NCBI RefSeq assembly: GCF_039872765.1
Contig: NZ_JBDPZC010000002.1
Location: 248,001 to 312,000 of the forward strand
From: Roseateles_B flavus
GTDB lineage: Bacteria > Pseudomonadota > Gammaproteobacteria > Burkholderiales > Burkholderiaceae_C
DNA: 64,000 bases
Direction of reading: 5' to 3'
The position numbers and the translations under genes were made by a program. The notes under the pieces were generated by a model that was not told the DNA's origin, did not search any database, and saw only the letters and a list, made by a program, of their open reading frames with translations. This document shows positions 43,816 to 52,551 of the stretch, piece by piece. The first letter of the stretch is position 1. Each line of letters starts with the position of its first letter.

Positions 43816-45192
43816 ATGAGGACCCTGCTCCATCCCCGTTCCCTGCAGGCCCGGCTGCTGGCCCTGGTCCTGGCCCTGGTGCTGGGCCTGTGGGCGCTGA
43901 GCAGCCTCAGCACTGGCCTGGATGCCCGCCATGAGCTGGACGAGCTGCTGGACGCCCACCTGGCGCAGGCCGCCGCCCTGCTGGTGGCGCGCCAGTCAGG
44001 CGTGCCGCACGAGGGAGCGGCCGCGGAGCCCCGGGAGCTGCAGCCCGAGGCGCCCAGCCTGCACCGCTATGCCTCCAAGGTGGCGTTCCAGGTCTTCCAT
44101 GAGGGGCAGCTGGTGCTGCGCTCCGCCAATGCGCCGGCGACACCCCTGCTGCCCCTCGCCGACGCTGCAGGCTTTCGCAATGTGCAGCGCGAGGGCCAGG
44201 CCTGGCGCATCTTCGCGACCCAGGGCGCGGAGGGCGACATCCTCGTGCTCGTCGGTGAACAGCTGCAGTCGCGGGCCGACATCCTGCACGCCGTGCTGCG
44301 CGGCATGCTGTGGCCCCTGCTGCTGGCCCTGCCCCTGCTGGCCCTGGGCCTGTGGTGGGGCGTGCACCGTGGCATGAGCCCCCTGCGCGAGCTCGGCCGC
44401 CAGCTGCGCGCCCGCTCCGCCGCCGAGCTGCAGCCGCTGCAGCTGCCGGCCGCCCCGCTGGAGATGCAGCCCCTGCTGGAGGCCCTCAACACCCTTTTCG
44501 CCCGCATCCAGGCCCTGATGGAGAGCGAACGCCGCTTCACCGCCGACGCTGCGCACGAGCTGCGCACCCCCATCGCCGCCATACGCACCCAGGCCCAGGT
44601 GGCGCTGGCGGCGGGCGGGGACGAAGCCACGCGGACCCATGCCCTGCAAGCCACGCTGGCCGGATGCGACCGCGCGGCACGGCTGGTCGAGCAGCTGCTG
44701 ACCCTGGCGCGCCTGGAGACCGGCCAGGCGCCCGCGCTCCAGCCCCTGGACCTGTCGGCCCTGGCCCGCCAGGCCCTGGCCGAGCAGGTGGCTCGCGCCC
44801 TGGCGGCCCGCCAGCAGCTGGCTCTGGAGGGCGCCGACACCGCCTGCCTCGTCATGGGCGACAGCACCTTGCTCGCCGCCCTGCTGCGCAATCTCCTGGA
44901 CAACGCCTTGCGCTACAGCCCTGAGGGCGCCCGGGTGCAGCTGCAGCTGGGTCGGCAGGCGGGCGAGGTGCTGCTGAGCCTGGAGGACAGCGGGCCCGGA
45001 CTGGACGAGGCGGCTCTGGCCCGACTGGGCGAGCGCTTCTTCCGCCAGCTGGGCACCGGCCAGGAAGGCAGCGGGCTCGGGTGGTCCATCGTGCGCCGCA
45101 TCGCGGCGGTGCATGGCGCGCGGGTGGCGGTCGACCGCAGCACGGCGCTGGGGGGCTTGCGCGTGCAGCTGTGGCTGAAGGCGGCGCGCTGA
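43816..45192 (+). CDS. Sensor histidine kinase (QseC-like)
   Basis: 458-residue membrane kinase, partner of the response regulator before it. Two transmembrane helices (about residues 12-32 and 158-180) flank a periplasmic region of about 125 residues. The HAMP/dimerisation part has His247 in DAAHELRTPIAAIRTQAQ, followed by the N box NLLDNALRYSPEG, G1 EDSGPGLDEA and G2 GSGLGWSIVRRIA (usually GLGLSIV). The signal sensed is unknown; the neighbouring cytochrome hints at redox or metal. Confidence 0.95.
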   Translation: MRTLLHPRSLQARLLALVLALVLGLWALSSLSTGLDARHELDELLDAHLAQAAALLVARQSGVPHEGAAAEPRELQPEAPSLHRYASKVAFQVFHEGQLVLRSANAPATPLLPLADAAGFRNVQREGQAWRIFATQGAEGDILVLVGEQLQSRADILHAVLRGMLWPLLLALPLLALGLWWGVHRGMSPLRELGRQLRARSAAELQPLQLPAAPLEMQPLLEALNTLFARIQALMESERRFTADAAHELRTPIAAIRTQAQVALAAGGDEATRTHALQATLAGCDRAARLVEQLLTLARLETGQAPALQPLDLSALARQALAEQVARALAARQQLALEGADTACLVMGDSTLLAALLRNLLDNALRYSPEGARVQLQLGRQAGEVLLSLEDSGPGLDEAALARLGERFFRQLGTGQEGSGLGWSIVRRIAAVHGARVAVDRSTALGGLRVQLWLKAAR

Positions 45193-45306
45193 ACCGGCCC
45201 CCGGGGCGCACACCGCACCCTCCTGCCTGCGCCGGGCCCCATGCCCTTTGGATGGACGCCGCTGGCTTGCCAGAATGGGGCGCTTTCTCCGCAGTACGAC
45301 AGCGCC

Positions 45307-45717
45307 ATGTCCACCGATTACACCCTGCTCCGGCAGACCCCCAGCGTCCAGACCTACCGCCACCTGCGCCAGCAGGCCGGCCTGAGCGACAAGAGCGACA
45401 CCGCGGCGGCCCGCGGCCTGCGCCAGACCCTGTTCGCGGTGCAGCTGCTGCAGGGCGAGGAGGTGGTGGGCATGGGCCGGGTGATCGGCGACGACGGCTG
45501 CTTCTACCAGGTGGTGGACATCGCCGTGCTGCCCGCCCACCAGGGACGCGGCCTGGGCAAGCGCATCATGACCGCGCTGTGCGAGTGGCTGCATGCGCGC
45601 GCGCCGCGCACCGCCTACGTCAGCCTGATCGCCGACGGCGAGGCCCACCGCCTCTATGCCCAGTTCGGCTTCCGCCCCACGGCCCCGGCCTCGATCGGCA
45701 TGGCACTGAAGCTCTGA
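45307..45717 (+). CDS. GNAT-family N-acetyltransferase
   Basis: 136-residue acetyltransferase. The acetyl-CoA loop is LPAHQGRGLGKRIM, preceded by the strand QVVDIAVL and followed by YVSLIADGEAHRLYAQFGF. Length and pattern match small single-domain GNAT proteins of unknown substrate. The ATG at 45307 starts MSTDYTLLRQ; upstream in-frame sequence is not GNAT-like. Confidence 0.88.
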   Translation: MSTDYTLLRQTPSVQTYRHLRQQAGLSDKSDTAAARGLRQTLFAVQLLQGEEVVGMGRVIGDDGCFYQVVDIAVLPAHQGRGLGKRIMTALCEWLHARAPRTAYVSLIADGEAHRLYAQFGFRPTAPASIGMALKL

Positions 45718-45865
45718 GCCGGACTGGCGCCGGCCGCTGCCCCGGCGATATGCCCTTTGCGCAGATCGCCCGGACGAGCCCGCATAGGCAGGGCCGCGAG
45801 CTTGGGTTCACAATGCGCCCTTCTTCACCCGACACCGGCCTTCCACGAGGGGGCCGCATGAACGC

Positions 45866-47455
45866 ATGAAGCTCCCTGCCTCCCTGCGCCCCTCCTCGCT
45901 GGCCTGCGCCGCCCTGCTGAGCCTGGCCACCTTCAGCCCCTCCCTTGTCCTGCCCGCCAGCGCTGCCGCGCCCACCGCCAGCAGCGTGGCCTGGCAGGAA
46001 GCCGCCGGCGATGCCGACATCGAGAAGGCCTTCGCCCAGGCCCGCAGCGAGAAGAAGCCTGTGCTGCTGTACTGGGGCGCTAAATGGTGCCCGCCCTGCA
46101 ACCAGCTCAAGGCCACGCTGTTCAACCGGCAGGACTTCATCGAGCAGACGCGCAGCATCGTCGCCGTGCACCTGGACGGCGATGTCCCCGGCGCGCAGAA
46201 GCTGGGCACCCGCTTCAAGGTGCGCGGCTACCCCACCCTCATCCTCTTCAGCAATGACGGCCAGGAGCTGACCCGCCTGCCCGGCGAGGCCGATGCCGCC
46301 CAGGTCATGAAGGTGCTGCAGCTGGGCCTGGCCGGCGGCCGCCCGATCAAGTCCGTGCTGGCCGACGCCCGCGCCGGCAAGAAGCTCAGCGCCAACGAGT
46401 GGAAGCTCCTGGGCTTCTACTCCTGGGAGACCGACGAACAGCAGCTGGTGCCCGCCGCCCAGCGCCCCGCCCTGCTGGCCCAGCTGGCCGCCGCGGCGCA
46501 GGGCGTGGACGCCGAGACCGGCTCGCGCCTGTGGCTCAAGGCCCTGGCCGCGAATGAGGACGGCAAGAGCCTCAAGGTCGATGCCGCCCTGACCGAACGC
46601 GTGGGCAAGGTCCTGGCCAATGCCGCCGAGGCCCGCGCGCAGACCGATGCGCTGAGCTACGGCGCCCCCGAGATCGTGCGCAGCCTGGCCCCCAAGGCCG
46701 GCCCCGAGCGGCAGGCCCTGCTGGCCCAGTACGAAGCCGCGCTCAAGCGCCTGGAGGCTGACACCAGCCTCTCCCGCGCCGACCGCCTGGCGGCCCTGAG
46801 CGCCCGCGTGGAGCTGGCCCGCATCGACCTGCCCAGGGACGAGCGCCACCCCAAGCTGAATGCCGCCCTGCTGCAGGAGGTGCGCGAGGCCGCCGCCCGC
46901 CTCGACAAGGAAGTCACCGACGGCTACGAACGCCAGGCCGTGATCACCGAGGCCGCCGGCCTGCTGGGCGTCTCGGGCCAATGGGAGCAGAGCGATGCCC
47001 TGCTCAAGGCCAGCCTGTCCAAGAGCCACTCGCCCTACTACCTGATGAGCATGCTGGGCGGTAACGCCAAGAAGCAGGGCAGGAAAGACGAAGCGCTGCG
47101 CTGGTACGAGGAGGCCTTCAACAAGAGCGAGGGGCCCGCCACCCGCCTTCAGTGGGGTGCCAACTACCTGGCGGCCCTCGTGGAGCTGGCGCCGCAGGAC
47201 ACGGCCCGCATCGAGAAGGTCGCCGGCCAGCTCTTCGCCGAGGCAGAGAAGGACAAGGGCGCCTTCTATGAACGCAGCGCCCGCTCGCTGAAGAAGGTCG
47301 GCAATGACCTGCAGGCGTGGAACAAGACCGGCCAGCACGAGGCCAGCCTGGGCAAGCTGCGCGGGCAGCTGGAGGGCATCTGCGCCAAGGTCGACACCGC
47401 CGACCAGCAGCGCGCCACCTGTGAAGGCCTGCTGAAGCCTGCAAAGAAGGGCTGA
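45866..47455 (+). CDS. Exported thioredoxin-fold protein with a long helical C-terminal domain
   Basis: 529-residue periplasmic protein. A signal peptide (LACAALLSLATFSPSLVLPASA) precedes a thioredoxin domain with active site WCPPC (Cys75 and Cys78) and cis-Pro motif VRGYPTLILF. From about residue 170 a long helical region follows, with TPR-like stretches (YYLMSMLGGNAKKQGRKDEALRWYEEAF) and two Cys near the C-terminus (LEGICAKVD, RATCEGLL). The CPPC site suggests a thiol-disulphide reductase or isomerase acting on exported proteins. A terminator follows. Confidence 0.88.
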   Translation: MKLPASLRPSSLACAALLSLATFSPSLVLPASAAAPTASSVAWQEAAGDADIEKAFAQARSEKKPVLLYWGAKWCPPCNQLKATLFNRQDFIEQTRSIVAVHLDGDVPGAQKLGTRFKVRGYPTLILFSNDGQELTRLPGEADAAQVMKVLQLGLAGGRPIKSVLADARAGKKLSANEWKLLGFYSWETDEQQLVPAAQRPALLAQLAAAAQGVDAETGSRLWLKALAANEDGKSLKVDAALTERVGKVLANAAEARAQTDALSYGAPEIVRSLAPKAGPERQALLAQYEAALKRLEADTSLSRADRLAALSARVELARIDLPRDERHPKLNAALLQEVREAAARLDKEVTDGYERQAVITEAAGLLGVSGQWEQSDALLKASLSKSHSPYYLMSMLGGNAKKQGRKDEALRWYEEAFNKSEGPATRLQWGANYLAALVELAPQDTARIEKVAGQLFAEAEKDKGAFYERSARSLKKVGNDLQAWNKTGQHEASLGKLRGQLEGICAKVDTADQQRATCEGLLKPAKKG

Positions 47456-47477
47456 TCGCCCGGCAAGCACCCACAAG

Positions 47478-47505
47478 AAAGGCGCCTCCTGCGAGGCGCC
47501 TTTTT
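47478..47505 (+). terminator. Rho-independent terminator
   Basis: AAAGGCGCCTC pairs with GAGGCGCCTTT across CTGC, followed by T residues. It lies between the convergent thioredoxin-fold and GST genes. The same stem occurs again at 51949-51976. Confidence 0.9.
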
Positions 47506-47525
47506 CATGGCGGTGGCGAGGCGGC

Positions 47526-48134
47526 TTACTTGAGCAGGCCCTCGGCCTTCATGGCTTCCTGCACGGCCGGACGGTCGGCCACGCGGGCGCGGAAGGCGCC
47601 CAGCTGCTTCAGGCCGCTGATGTCCACGCCCACGTACTGGCCCCAGTTGCTCACCACGAAGAGGTAGGCATCTGCCACGCTGAACTGGCTGCCCAGCAGG
47701 TAATCGCGGCCTTCCAGCTGGCTGTCCACCCAGGCCAGGCGCTTCTGCAGAGCTTCGCGGAACAGGGGCTTGGCGTCTTCCGGCGTGGCCGGGTTGAACA
47801 GGGGCGAGAAGCCCTTGTGCAGCTCGCTGGTGATGTAGTTGAGCCATTCCTGCAGGCGGTAGCGCGGCCAGCTGCCGTTGGCCGGGGCCAGCTGCTTCTC
47901 GGGCACCAGGTCGGCCAGGTACTGGACGATGGCCGGGCCTTCGGTCAGGCGCTCGCCGTTGTCCAGCTCCAGCACGGGCACCGAGCCCTTGGGGTTGATG
48001 GAGAAGAAGTCCGTGCCATCGGCCAGCTTCTTGGTCTTGGTGCTGGCCAGGACCGCCTCGAAGGGCAGGCCTGCCTCGCGCAGCACGATGTGCGGGGACA
48101 GGGAGCAGGCGCCGGGGCTGTAATAGAGCTTCAT
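47526..48134 (-). CDS. gstA: Glutathione S-transferase GstA (beta class)
   Basis: 202-residue cytoplasmic transferase. The N-terminal thioredoxin-like domain starts KLYYSPGACSLSPHIVLREAG with Cys10 of beta-class enzymes, then NPKGSVPVLELDNGE and EGPAIVQYLADL. The helical C-terminal domain has GSQFSVADAYLFVVSNW. These enzymes detoxify electrophiles or act in aromatic degradation. The ATG at 48134 gives the family N-terminus; the upstream in-frame part is not conserved. Confidence 0.94.
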   Translation of the reverse strand: MKLYYSPGACSLSPHIVLREAGLPFEAVLASTKTKKLADGTDFFSINPKGSVPVLELDNGERLTEGPAIVQYLADLVPEKQLAPANGSWPRYRLQEWLNYITSELHKGFSPLFNPATPEDAKPLFREALQKRLAWVDSQLEGRDYLLGSQFSVADAYLFVVSNWGQYVGVDISGLKQLGAFRARVADRPAVQEAMKAEGLLK

Positions 48135-48411
48135 TGAACGTACCTCCAGATACGGTTGCTTGGGGCGTGAATTCGGCCAGGCCTGCAGGAGGGGATCCTG
48201 CGGGTGCGGAGCGCAACGATACGCCGGAGTGACGCGGCGCATGAGAAAGCCCTCGGCTGCAAGTCGTCGCAAAAGCTGCTACCGCCCGGCCCCGGATTCC
48301 AGCCAGTCGCCGCCCCGCGCTGCCATTCGCCGCATGGCCGTCCCGGCCGCCGGGTGCCCTTCTCATAATTCGCCCAGGCAAACAGGACCGCCGGGTCCGA
48401 GGAGGAAGACG

Positions 48412-49890
48412 ATGAAGATCTGCCGAACACGGCATGGAGGACGCCTCGCCGTGCTGGTGGGCGTGCTGGTGGCGCTCATGAGCGCCCAGCACAAGGCCCA
48501 GGCGGCCACCCGCGCCTGCCGCATCGAGGGCATCCCCAACGAGCTGCAGTGCGGCGTGCTCAAGCGGCCGCTGGACCCCGCCCGCGCCGACGGCCCGCAG
48601 GTCGAGGTCCACTACCTCGTCGTGCCCGCCATGGCCCGCAACAAGCAGCCCGACCCGGTGCTGATGCTGGCGGGCGGTCCCGGCCAGAGCGCCATCGGCG
48701 TGGCGCCCCTGGTGATGAGCCGCCTGGCGCGACTGAACAACCGGCGCGACCTGGTCTTCATCGACCAGCGCGGCACGGGCAAGTCCGCGCCGCTGCAATG
48801 TGCCGACGACTCCCGGCTGCCCATGGCCGAGAGTGCAGACGAATCCGCCAGCCTGCGCCGCGTCGAGCAGTGCCGCGAGCAGCTGCAGAAGCTGCCCTAC
48901 GGCGACCTGCGCTTCTACACCACCACGATCGCCATGCAGGACTTCGATGCCGTGCGTGCCGAGCTGGGTGCCGAGCGCTGGAACCTGATCGGCGGGTCCT
49001 ACGGCACGCGGGCCGCGCTGGAGTACCAGCGGCAGTTCCCGCAGCATGTGCGGCGCACGGTGATCGACGGCGTGGCACCGCCGGACCTGGTCCTGCCTGA
49101 AAGCCTGTCCGTCGACGTGCAGGCCGCCCTGGACGCCGAATTCAAGGCCTGCGAAGGCGAGCCGGCCTGCGCGAAGCGCTTCCCCCAGCTGCGCCAGCAG
49201 TGGACCCAGCTGCTGGCTTCGCTGCCGCGCACGGTGACGCTGAGAAACCCGCTGACGAACGAGCCGGAGTCCTTCACGCTGACGCGCAACCAGCTGCTGC
49301 GCACCATCCGCGGCCCGCTGTACGTGCCCTCGATGACCTCCCTGGTGCCCGCCGCCATCCAGGCCGCCAGCAAGGGCCAGTTCGAGGCCCTGGCCGGCCT
49401 GGGCGGCATGATGAGCAGCAACAAGGCCACACGCCTTGCCCTGGGCATGCACTTCTCGGTGATCTGCGCCGAGGACTTCCCGCGCATGGGCAAGGGCGCC
49501 GAAGCGCTGGGCAGCGACATGGGCCGCGTGGAAGCGGAATCCTACGACCGCATCTGCAGGAACTGGCCCCGCGGCGAGGTGCCGGCGGCCTTCTACCAGG
49601 TGCCACCCGCCCAGACGCCGGTGCTGCTGCTGTCCGGCGGCGCCGACCCGGTGACACCGCCGCGCCACGCCGAGCGCGTCGCCAAGCTGCTGGGCGCCAA
49701 GACCCAGCACATCGTGGTGCCGCAGGCCGGCCATGGCGTGATGAGCCTGGGCTGCATGGGCGAGGTGCTGTACCGCTTCATCGACGCCAAGACCGACGCC
49801 ACCGCCCTGCCCCAGGACGCCGCCTGCGCCATCAAGATCCCCAGGCCGCCCGCCTTCCAGCCCATCATCCGCACGGAGGTGCAGCCGTGA
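48412..49890 (+). CDS. Exported alpha/beta-hydrolase peptidase (tripeptidyl aminopeptidase-like)
   Basis: 492-residue exported hydrolase: signal peptide (LAVLVGVLVALMSAQHKAQAA), oxyanion region MLAGGPGQSA, FIDQRGTGKS, nucleophile Ser196 in LIGGSYGTRAALEY, a helical cap, then LLLSGGADPVTPP with the catalytic Asp and VVPQAGHGVM with the catalytic His. This is the prolyl- or tripeptidyl-aminopeptidase branch. GGAGGA precedes the ATG at 48412. Its stop overlaps the GTG start of the ABC ATPase, so the three genes to 51.9 kb form an operon: perhaps a peptide-processing protein with an exporter. Confidence 0.9.
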   Translation: MKICRTRHGGRLAVLVGVLVALMSAQHKAQAATRACRIEGIPNELQCGVLKRPLDPARADGPQVEVHYLVVPAMARNKQPDPVLMLAGGPGQSAIGVAPLVMSRLARLNNRRDLVFIDQRGTGKSAPLQCADDSRLPMAESADESASLRRVEQCREQLQKLPYGDLRFYTTTIAMQDFDAVRAELGAERWNLIGGSYGTRAALEYQRQFPQHVRRTVIDGVAPPDLVLPESLSVDVQAALDAEFKACEGEPACAKRFPQLRQQWTQLLASLPRTVTLRNPLTNEPESFTLTRNQLLRTIRGPLYVPSMTSLVPAAIQAASKGQFEALAGLGGMMSSNKATRLALGMHFSVICAEDFPRMGKGAEALGSDMGRVEAESYDRICRNWPRGEVPAAFYQVPPAQTPVLLLSGGADPVTPPRHAERVAKLLGAKTQHIVVPQAGHGVMSLGCMGEVLYRFIDAKTDATALPQDAACAIKIPRPPAFQPIIRTEVQP

Positions 49891-50696
49891 TCCGCATCGA
49901 ACAACTCTCCAAGCAGTTCATCACCCAGGCCGGCGGCAAGACGCTCTTCAAGCGCCCGCCCAAGCGCATCGTGAAGGCCGTGCAGTCCCTGAGCTTCCAT
50001 GCGCCGGACGGCCGCATCACCGGCCTGCTGGGCCCCAACGGCGCCGGCAAGACCACGACGCTGCGCATGCTGGCCGGCCTCTTTCCGCCTGACCAGGGCA
50101 GCCTGGCGGTCGACGGCATCGACGTGCTCAAGAACCCCCGCGCGGCCCTGGCCCGCATGGGCATCCTGGGCGACGCCCATGGCCTGTACCCACGCCTGAC
50201 GGCCCGCGAGAACATCATCTACTTCGGCCGGCTGCAAGGCATGGAGGGCGAGGCCGCGGCTGCGCGCGCCGACGCGCTGGCCGAACTGCTGGACATGCGC
50301 CGCATCCTGGACCGCCGCACAGAGGGCTTCAGCCAGGGCGAGCGCATGAAGACCGCGCTGGCCCGCGCCCTGGTGCACGATCCGGCCAACATCGTGCTGG
50401 ACGAGCCGACCAACGGCCTGGACGTGCTCGCCACACGAGGCCTGCGCGACGCCCTGCGCCATCTGCGCTCCCCGGCCGGCGGCAGCAAGTGCATCGTGTT
50501 CTCCAGCCACATCATGCAGGAGGTCGAGCAGCTCTGCGACCACGTGGTGGTGATGGCACGCGGCCGCGCCGTGGCCCAGGGCAGCGTGCCCGAGCTGCTG
50601 GCGCAGACCGGCGAGACGCGCTTCGAGGAGGCCTTCGTGAAGCTGGCCTTTGCCGACAGCACCACCGATGACACCACTGAGGAGGCCCTGGCATGA
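49887..50696 (+). CDS. ABC transporter ATP-binding protein (NatA-like)
   Basis: 269-residue ATPase. Walker A GPNGAGKTTT near residue 50, Q-loop region LGDAHGLYPRLTAREN, signature FSQGERMKTALARAL, Walker B NIVLDEPTNGLD and the switch His in FSSHIMQEVEQL. The GTG at 49887 overlaps the preceding stop and has GGAGG seven bases upstream, so it is the start. It pairs with the permease that overlaps its end by four bases. NatAB-type systems export sodium or other small compounds; the substrate here is not known. Confidence 0.94.
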   Translation: MIRIEQLSKQFITQAGGKTLFKRPPKRIVKAVQSLSFHAPDGRITGLLGPNGAGKTTTLRMLAGLFPPDQGSLAVDGIDVLKNPRAALARMGILGDAHGLYPRLTARENIIYFGRLQGMEGEAAAARADALAELLDMRRILDRRTEGFSQGERMKTALARALVHDPANIVLDEPTNGLDVLATRGLRDALRHLRSPAGGSKCIVFSSHIMQEVEQLCDHVVVMARGRAVAQGSVPELLAQTGETRFEEAFVKLAFADSTTDDTTEEALA

Positions 50697-51925
50697 GCGA
50701 GAACCCGAGCCCCGTTTCCAAGGAGCTGCTGATGAGCCCTGCACGCCCCCCCCTGTCCTTCCTGGCCCATGCCCGCATCGTGCTGTTCAAGGAACTGGTC
50801 GATGCGGTCCGTGACCGCCGCACCCTGCTGCGCATGCTGGTCCCGGCGGTGCTGATGGGCCCGCTGATGCTGATGGCGCTGTCCGGCCTGATCGCCTCAC
50901 TGGAGGAACGCGCTGAGAAGCGCGAGCTGATGGTGGCCGGCCTGGAGAACGCCCCGACGCTGGAGAACTACCTGCTGCGCCAGACCTACACGCTCAAGGC
51001 CGCACCGGCGGACTACGAGCAGAAGCTGCGCGCCACCCAGTTGCTGGAACCAGTGCTGGTCATCGGCAAGGACTTCGAGAAGCAGCTGCTGGAGGGTGAC
51101 CGCCCCACGGTGGAGGTGGTCAGCGACAGCGCCAACCAGCGCGCCCAGGTGGCCGTGGGCAGCGTGCAGCGCCTGCTGCGCAGCTTCAACCAGGAGCGCG
51201 CAGGCCTGAACCTCGCCCTGCGTGGCATCTCGCCTGAACTGCTGCAGCCCGTGGCCATCGAGGAACGCGACCTGGCCAGCACCCAGGCCCGCGCGACCCG
51301 CATCACCAGCATCGTGCCCATGTTCATCATCATGGCCGTGCTCTACGGCGCGCTGACCGCCGCCCTGGACAGCACTGCCGGCGAACGCGAGCGGGGCTCC
51401 CTGGAGCCCCTGCTGATGAACCCGGCCTCGCCGCTGGCACTGGTGCTGGGCAAGTGGGGCGCGGTGGCGCTGTCCGGCGTGGCGGTGGCGGCACTGTCCA
51501 ACCTGAGTTTCCTGCCGGCGCAGTACCTGATCCAGAGCGACAGCCTGCAGGCCATGTTCCAGTTCGGCTGGGGCGAGGCCCTGCGCTGCCTGGCCGTGCA
51601 GCTCCCGCTGGCAGCCGGCGTGGGCGCCCTGCTGATGGCGATGGCCGTGCGCACCAAGACCTTCAAGGAGGCCCAGGCCAGTGCCACCCTGGCCATGACT
51701 CTGATCAGCCTGGCGCCCATGGTGGGGCTGATGAACCCCGGCGGGGAGGCCGCCTGGTACTACTGGGTGCCGGGCCTGGCCCAGAACACGCTGATGCTGC
51801 AGGTGCTCAAGGGCGAAGGGCTGAGCCTGGCCAAGGTCCTGCCCTCGGTGCTGGTGTGCGGTGCCATGACCCTGGCCGGCCTGCTCTTCATTGCCCGCTC
51901 GATGCGGCAGGCCGTGGCCCGCTGA
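50693..51925 (+). CDS. ABC transporter permease (NatB-like, ABC2 family)
   Basis: 410-residue permease: one helix near the N-terminus (MLVPAVLMGPLMLMALSGLI), a large extracytoplasmic loop of about 190 residues, then five or six helices (ITSIVPMFIIMAVLYGALTAA, LGKWGAVALSGVAVAALSNL, LASPMVGLM-type stretch, VLPSVLVCGAMTLAGLLFIA). The conserved loop motif DSTAGERERGSLEPLLMNP is typical of NatB/ABC-2 permeases. Start overlaps the ATPase stop as ATGA. A terminator follows the gene. Confidence 0.93.
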   Translation: MSENPSPVSKELLMSPARPPLSFLAHARIVLFKELVDAVRDRRTLLRMLVPAVLMGPLMLMALSGLIASLEERAEKRELMVAGLENAPTLENYLLRQTYTLKAAPADYEQKLRATQLLEPVLVIGKDFEKQLLEGDRPTVEVVSDSANQRAQVAVGSVQRLLRSFNQERAGLNLALRGISPELLQPVAIEERDLASTQARATRITSIVPMFIIMAVLYGALTAALDSTAGERERGSLEPLLMNPASPLALVLGKWGAVALSGVAVAALSNLSFLPAQYLIQSDSLQAMFQFGWGEALRCLAVQLPLAAGVGALLMAMAVRTKTFKEAQASATLAMTLISLAPMVGLMNPGGEAAWYYWVPGLAQNTLMLQVLKGEGLSLAKVLPSVLVCGAMTLAGLLFIARSMRQAVAR

Positions 51926-51948
51926 GCCTCATCGGCCGACACGGCAAA

Positions 51949-51976
51949 AGGCGCCTCGCTGGAGGCGCCTCTTTTT
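51949..51976 (+). terminator. Rho-independent terminator after the ABC operon
   Basis: AGGCGCCTC (51949-51957) and GAGGCGCCT (51962-51970) form the stem with a GCTG loop; CTTTTT follows. The stem is identical to that at 47478. Confidence 0.9.
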
Positions 51977-52008
51977 GTTGGAGGCCGGGAGAGAAATGAC
52001 GCGCAGGA

Positions 52009-52380
52009 TCAGTGCATCAGGCTGAGCGCCCGGTGCACTTCCTGCTGCCAGGGCAGGGCATGGACGATCTCGTTGAGCTGGCGTGCGGAATCGACAGGCG
52101 CCAGCACCTCGCCGCGCGGATTCAGGAACTGCAGATTGGTCACCAGCGACATGGGATCCACCATGGCCACCACGCCAACCGGCAGGCGGACCCAGTCCCA
52201 GGCCACCCCCGCCGTGCCATGCTGCCATTCACCCTTCCAGAGCGTCTGGCCCATGGCCGGATGGTCGGCATCGCCCGGCACCAGAACACGGGTGCTGAGG
52301 TGGGCGAGTTGCAACTTCGGAGTGGCGTCCGTCGCGCACAGCAGGCGGGGCCAAGCGTAGACAATCCAGGCAGGTGTCAT
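52009..52380 (-). CDS. Hypothetical protein
   Basis: 123-residue soluble protein with no family recognised. It shows hydrophobic strands (LLCATDATPKLQLAHLSTRVLVPG, VRLPVGVVAMVDPMSLVTNLQFL) and a helical C-terminus. The Shine-Dalgarno before ATG 52380 is weak. It converges with the ABC operon and is divergent from the luxR-type gene, sharing its 170-bp upstream region, so it could be under the same control. Confidence 0.6.
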   Translation of the reverse strand: MTPAWIVYAWPRLLCATDATPKLQLAHLSTRVLVPGDADHPAMGQTLWKGEWQHGTAGVAWDWVRLPVGVVAMVDPMSLVTNLQFLNPRGEVLAPVDSARQLNEIVHALPWQQEVHRALSLMH

Positions 52381-52470
52381 CGACAGGACTTGCTTGTTGT
52401 GGAGGATGACGGTCGGTGCTGCGCATCATCCTGTAAGCGCAGTCTGCTGAGACCTGCAAGTTGTTGCTAG

Positions 52471-52486
52471 CTGTAAACCCTAGCAG
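52471..52486. promoter_or_regulatory. Candidate lux-box-like site upstream of the luxR-type gene
   Basis: CTG-N10-CAG (52471-52486), the minimal pattern of a LuxR-type binding site, set inside a second dyad TGCTAG (52465-52470) / CTAGCA (52480-52485). It lies about 65 bases before the luxR-type start and also upstream of the divergent hypothetical gene. Short motif, so chance is possible. Confidence 0.4.
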
Positions 52487-52551
52487 AACAGGCCCCTCTA
52501 GCACTGACAATTCCCGGACAACTCCAATCTTCCCGAGGGATCCCCGGCCTC

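Noticed and set aside
52009..52380. luxI-like autoinducer synthase next to the luxR-type gene
   Set aside because: The 123-residue neighbour lacks the conserved Arg/Phe/Trp and Glu motifs of LuxI and is shorter than the family.
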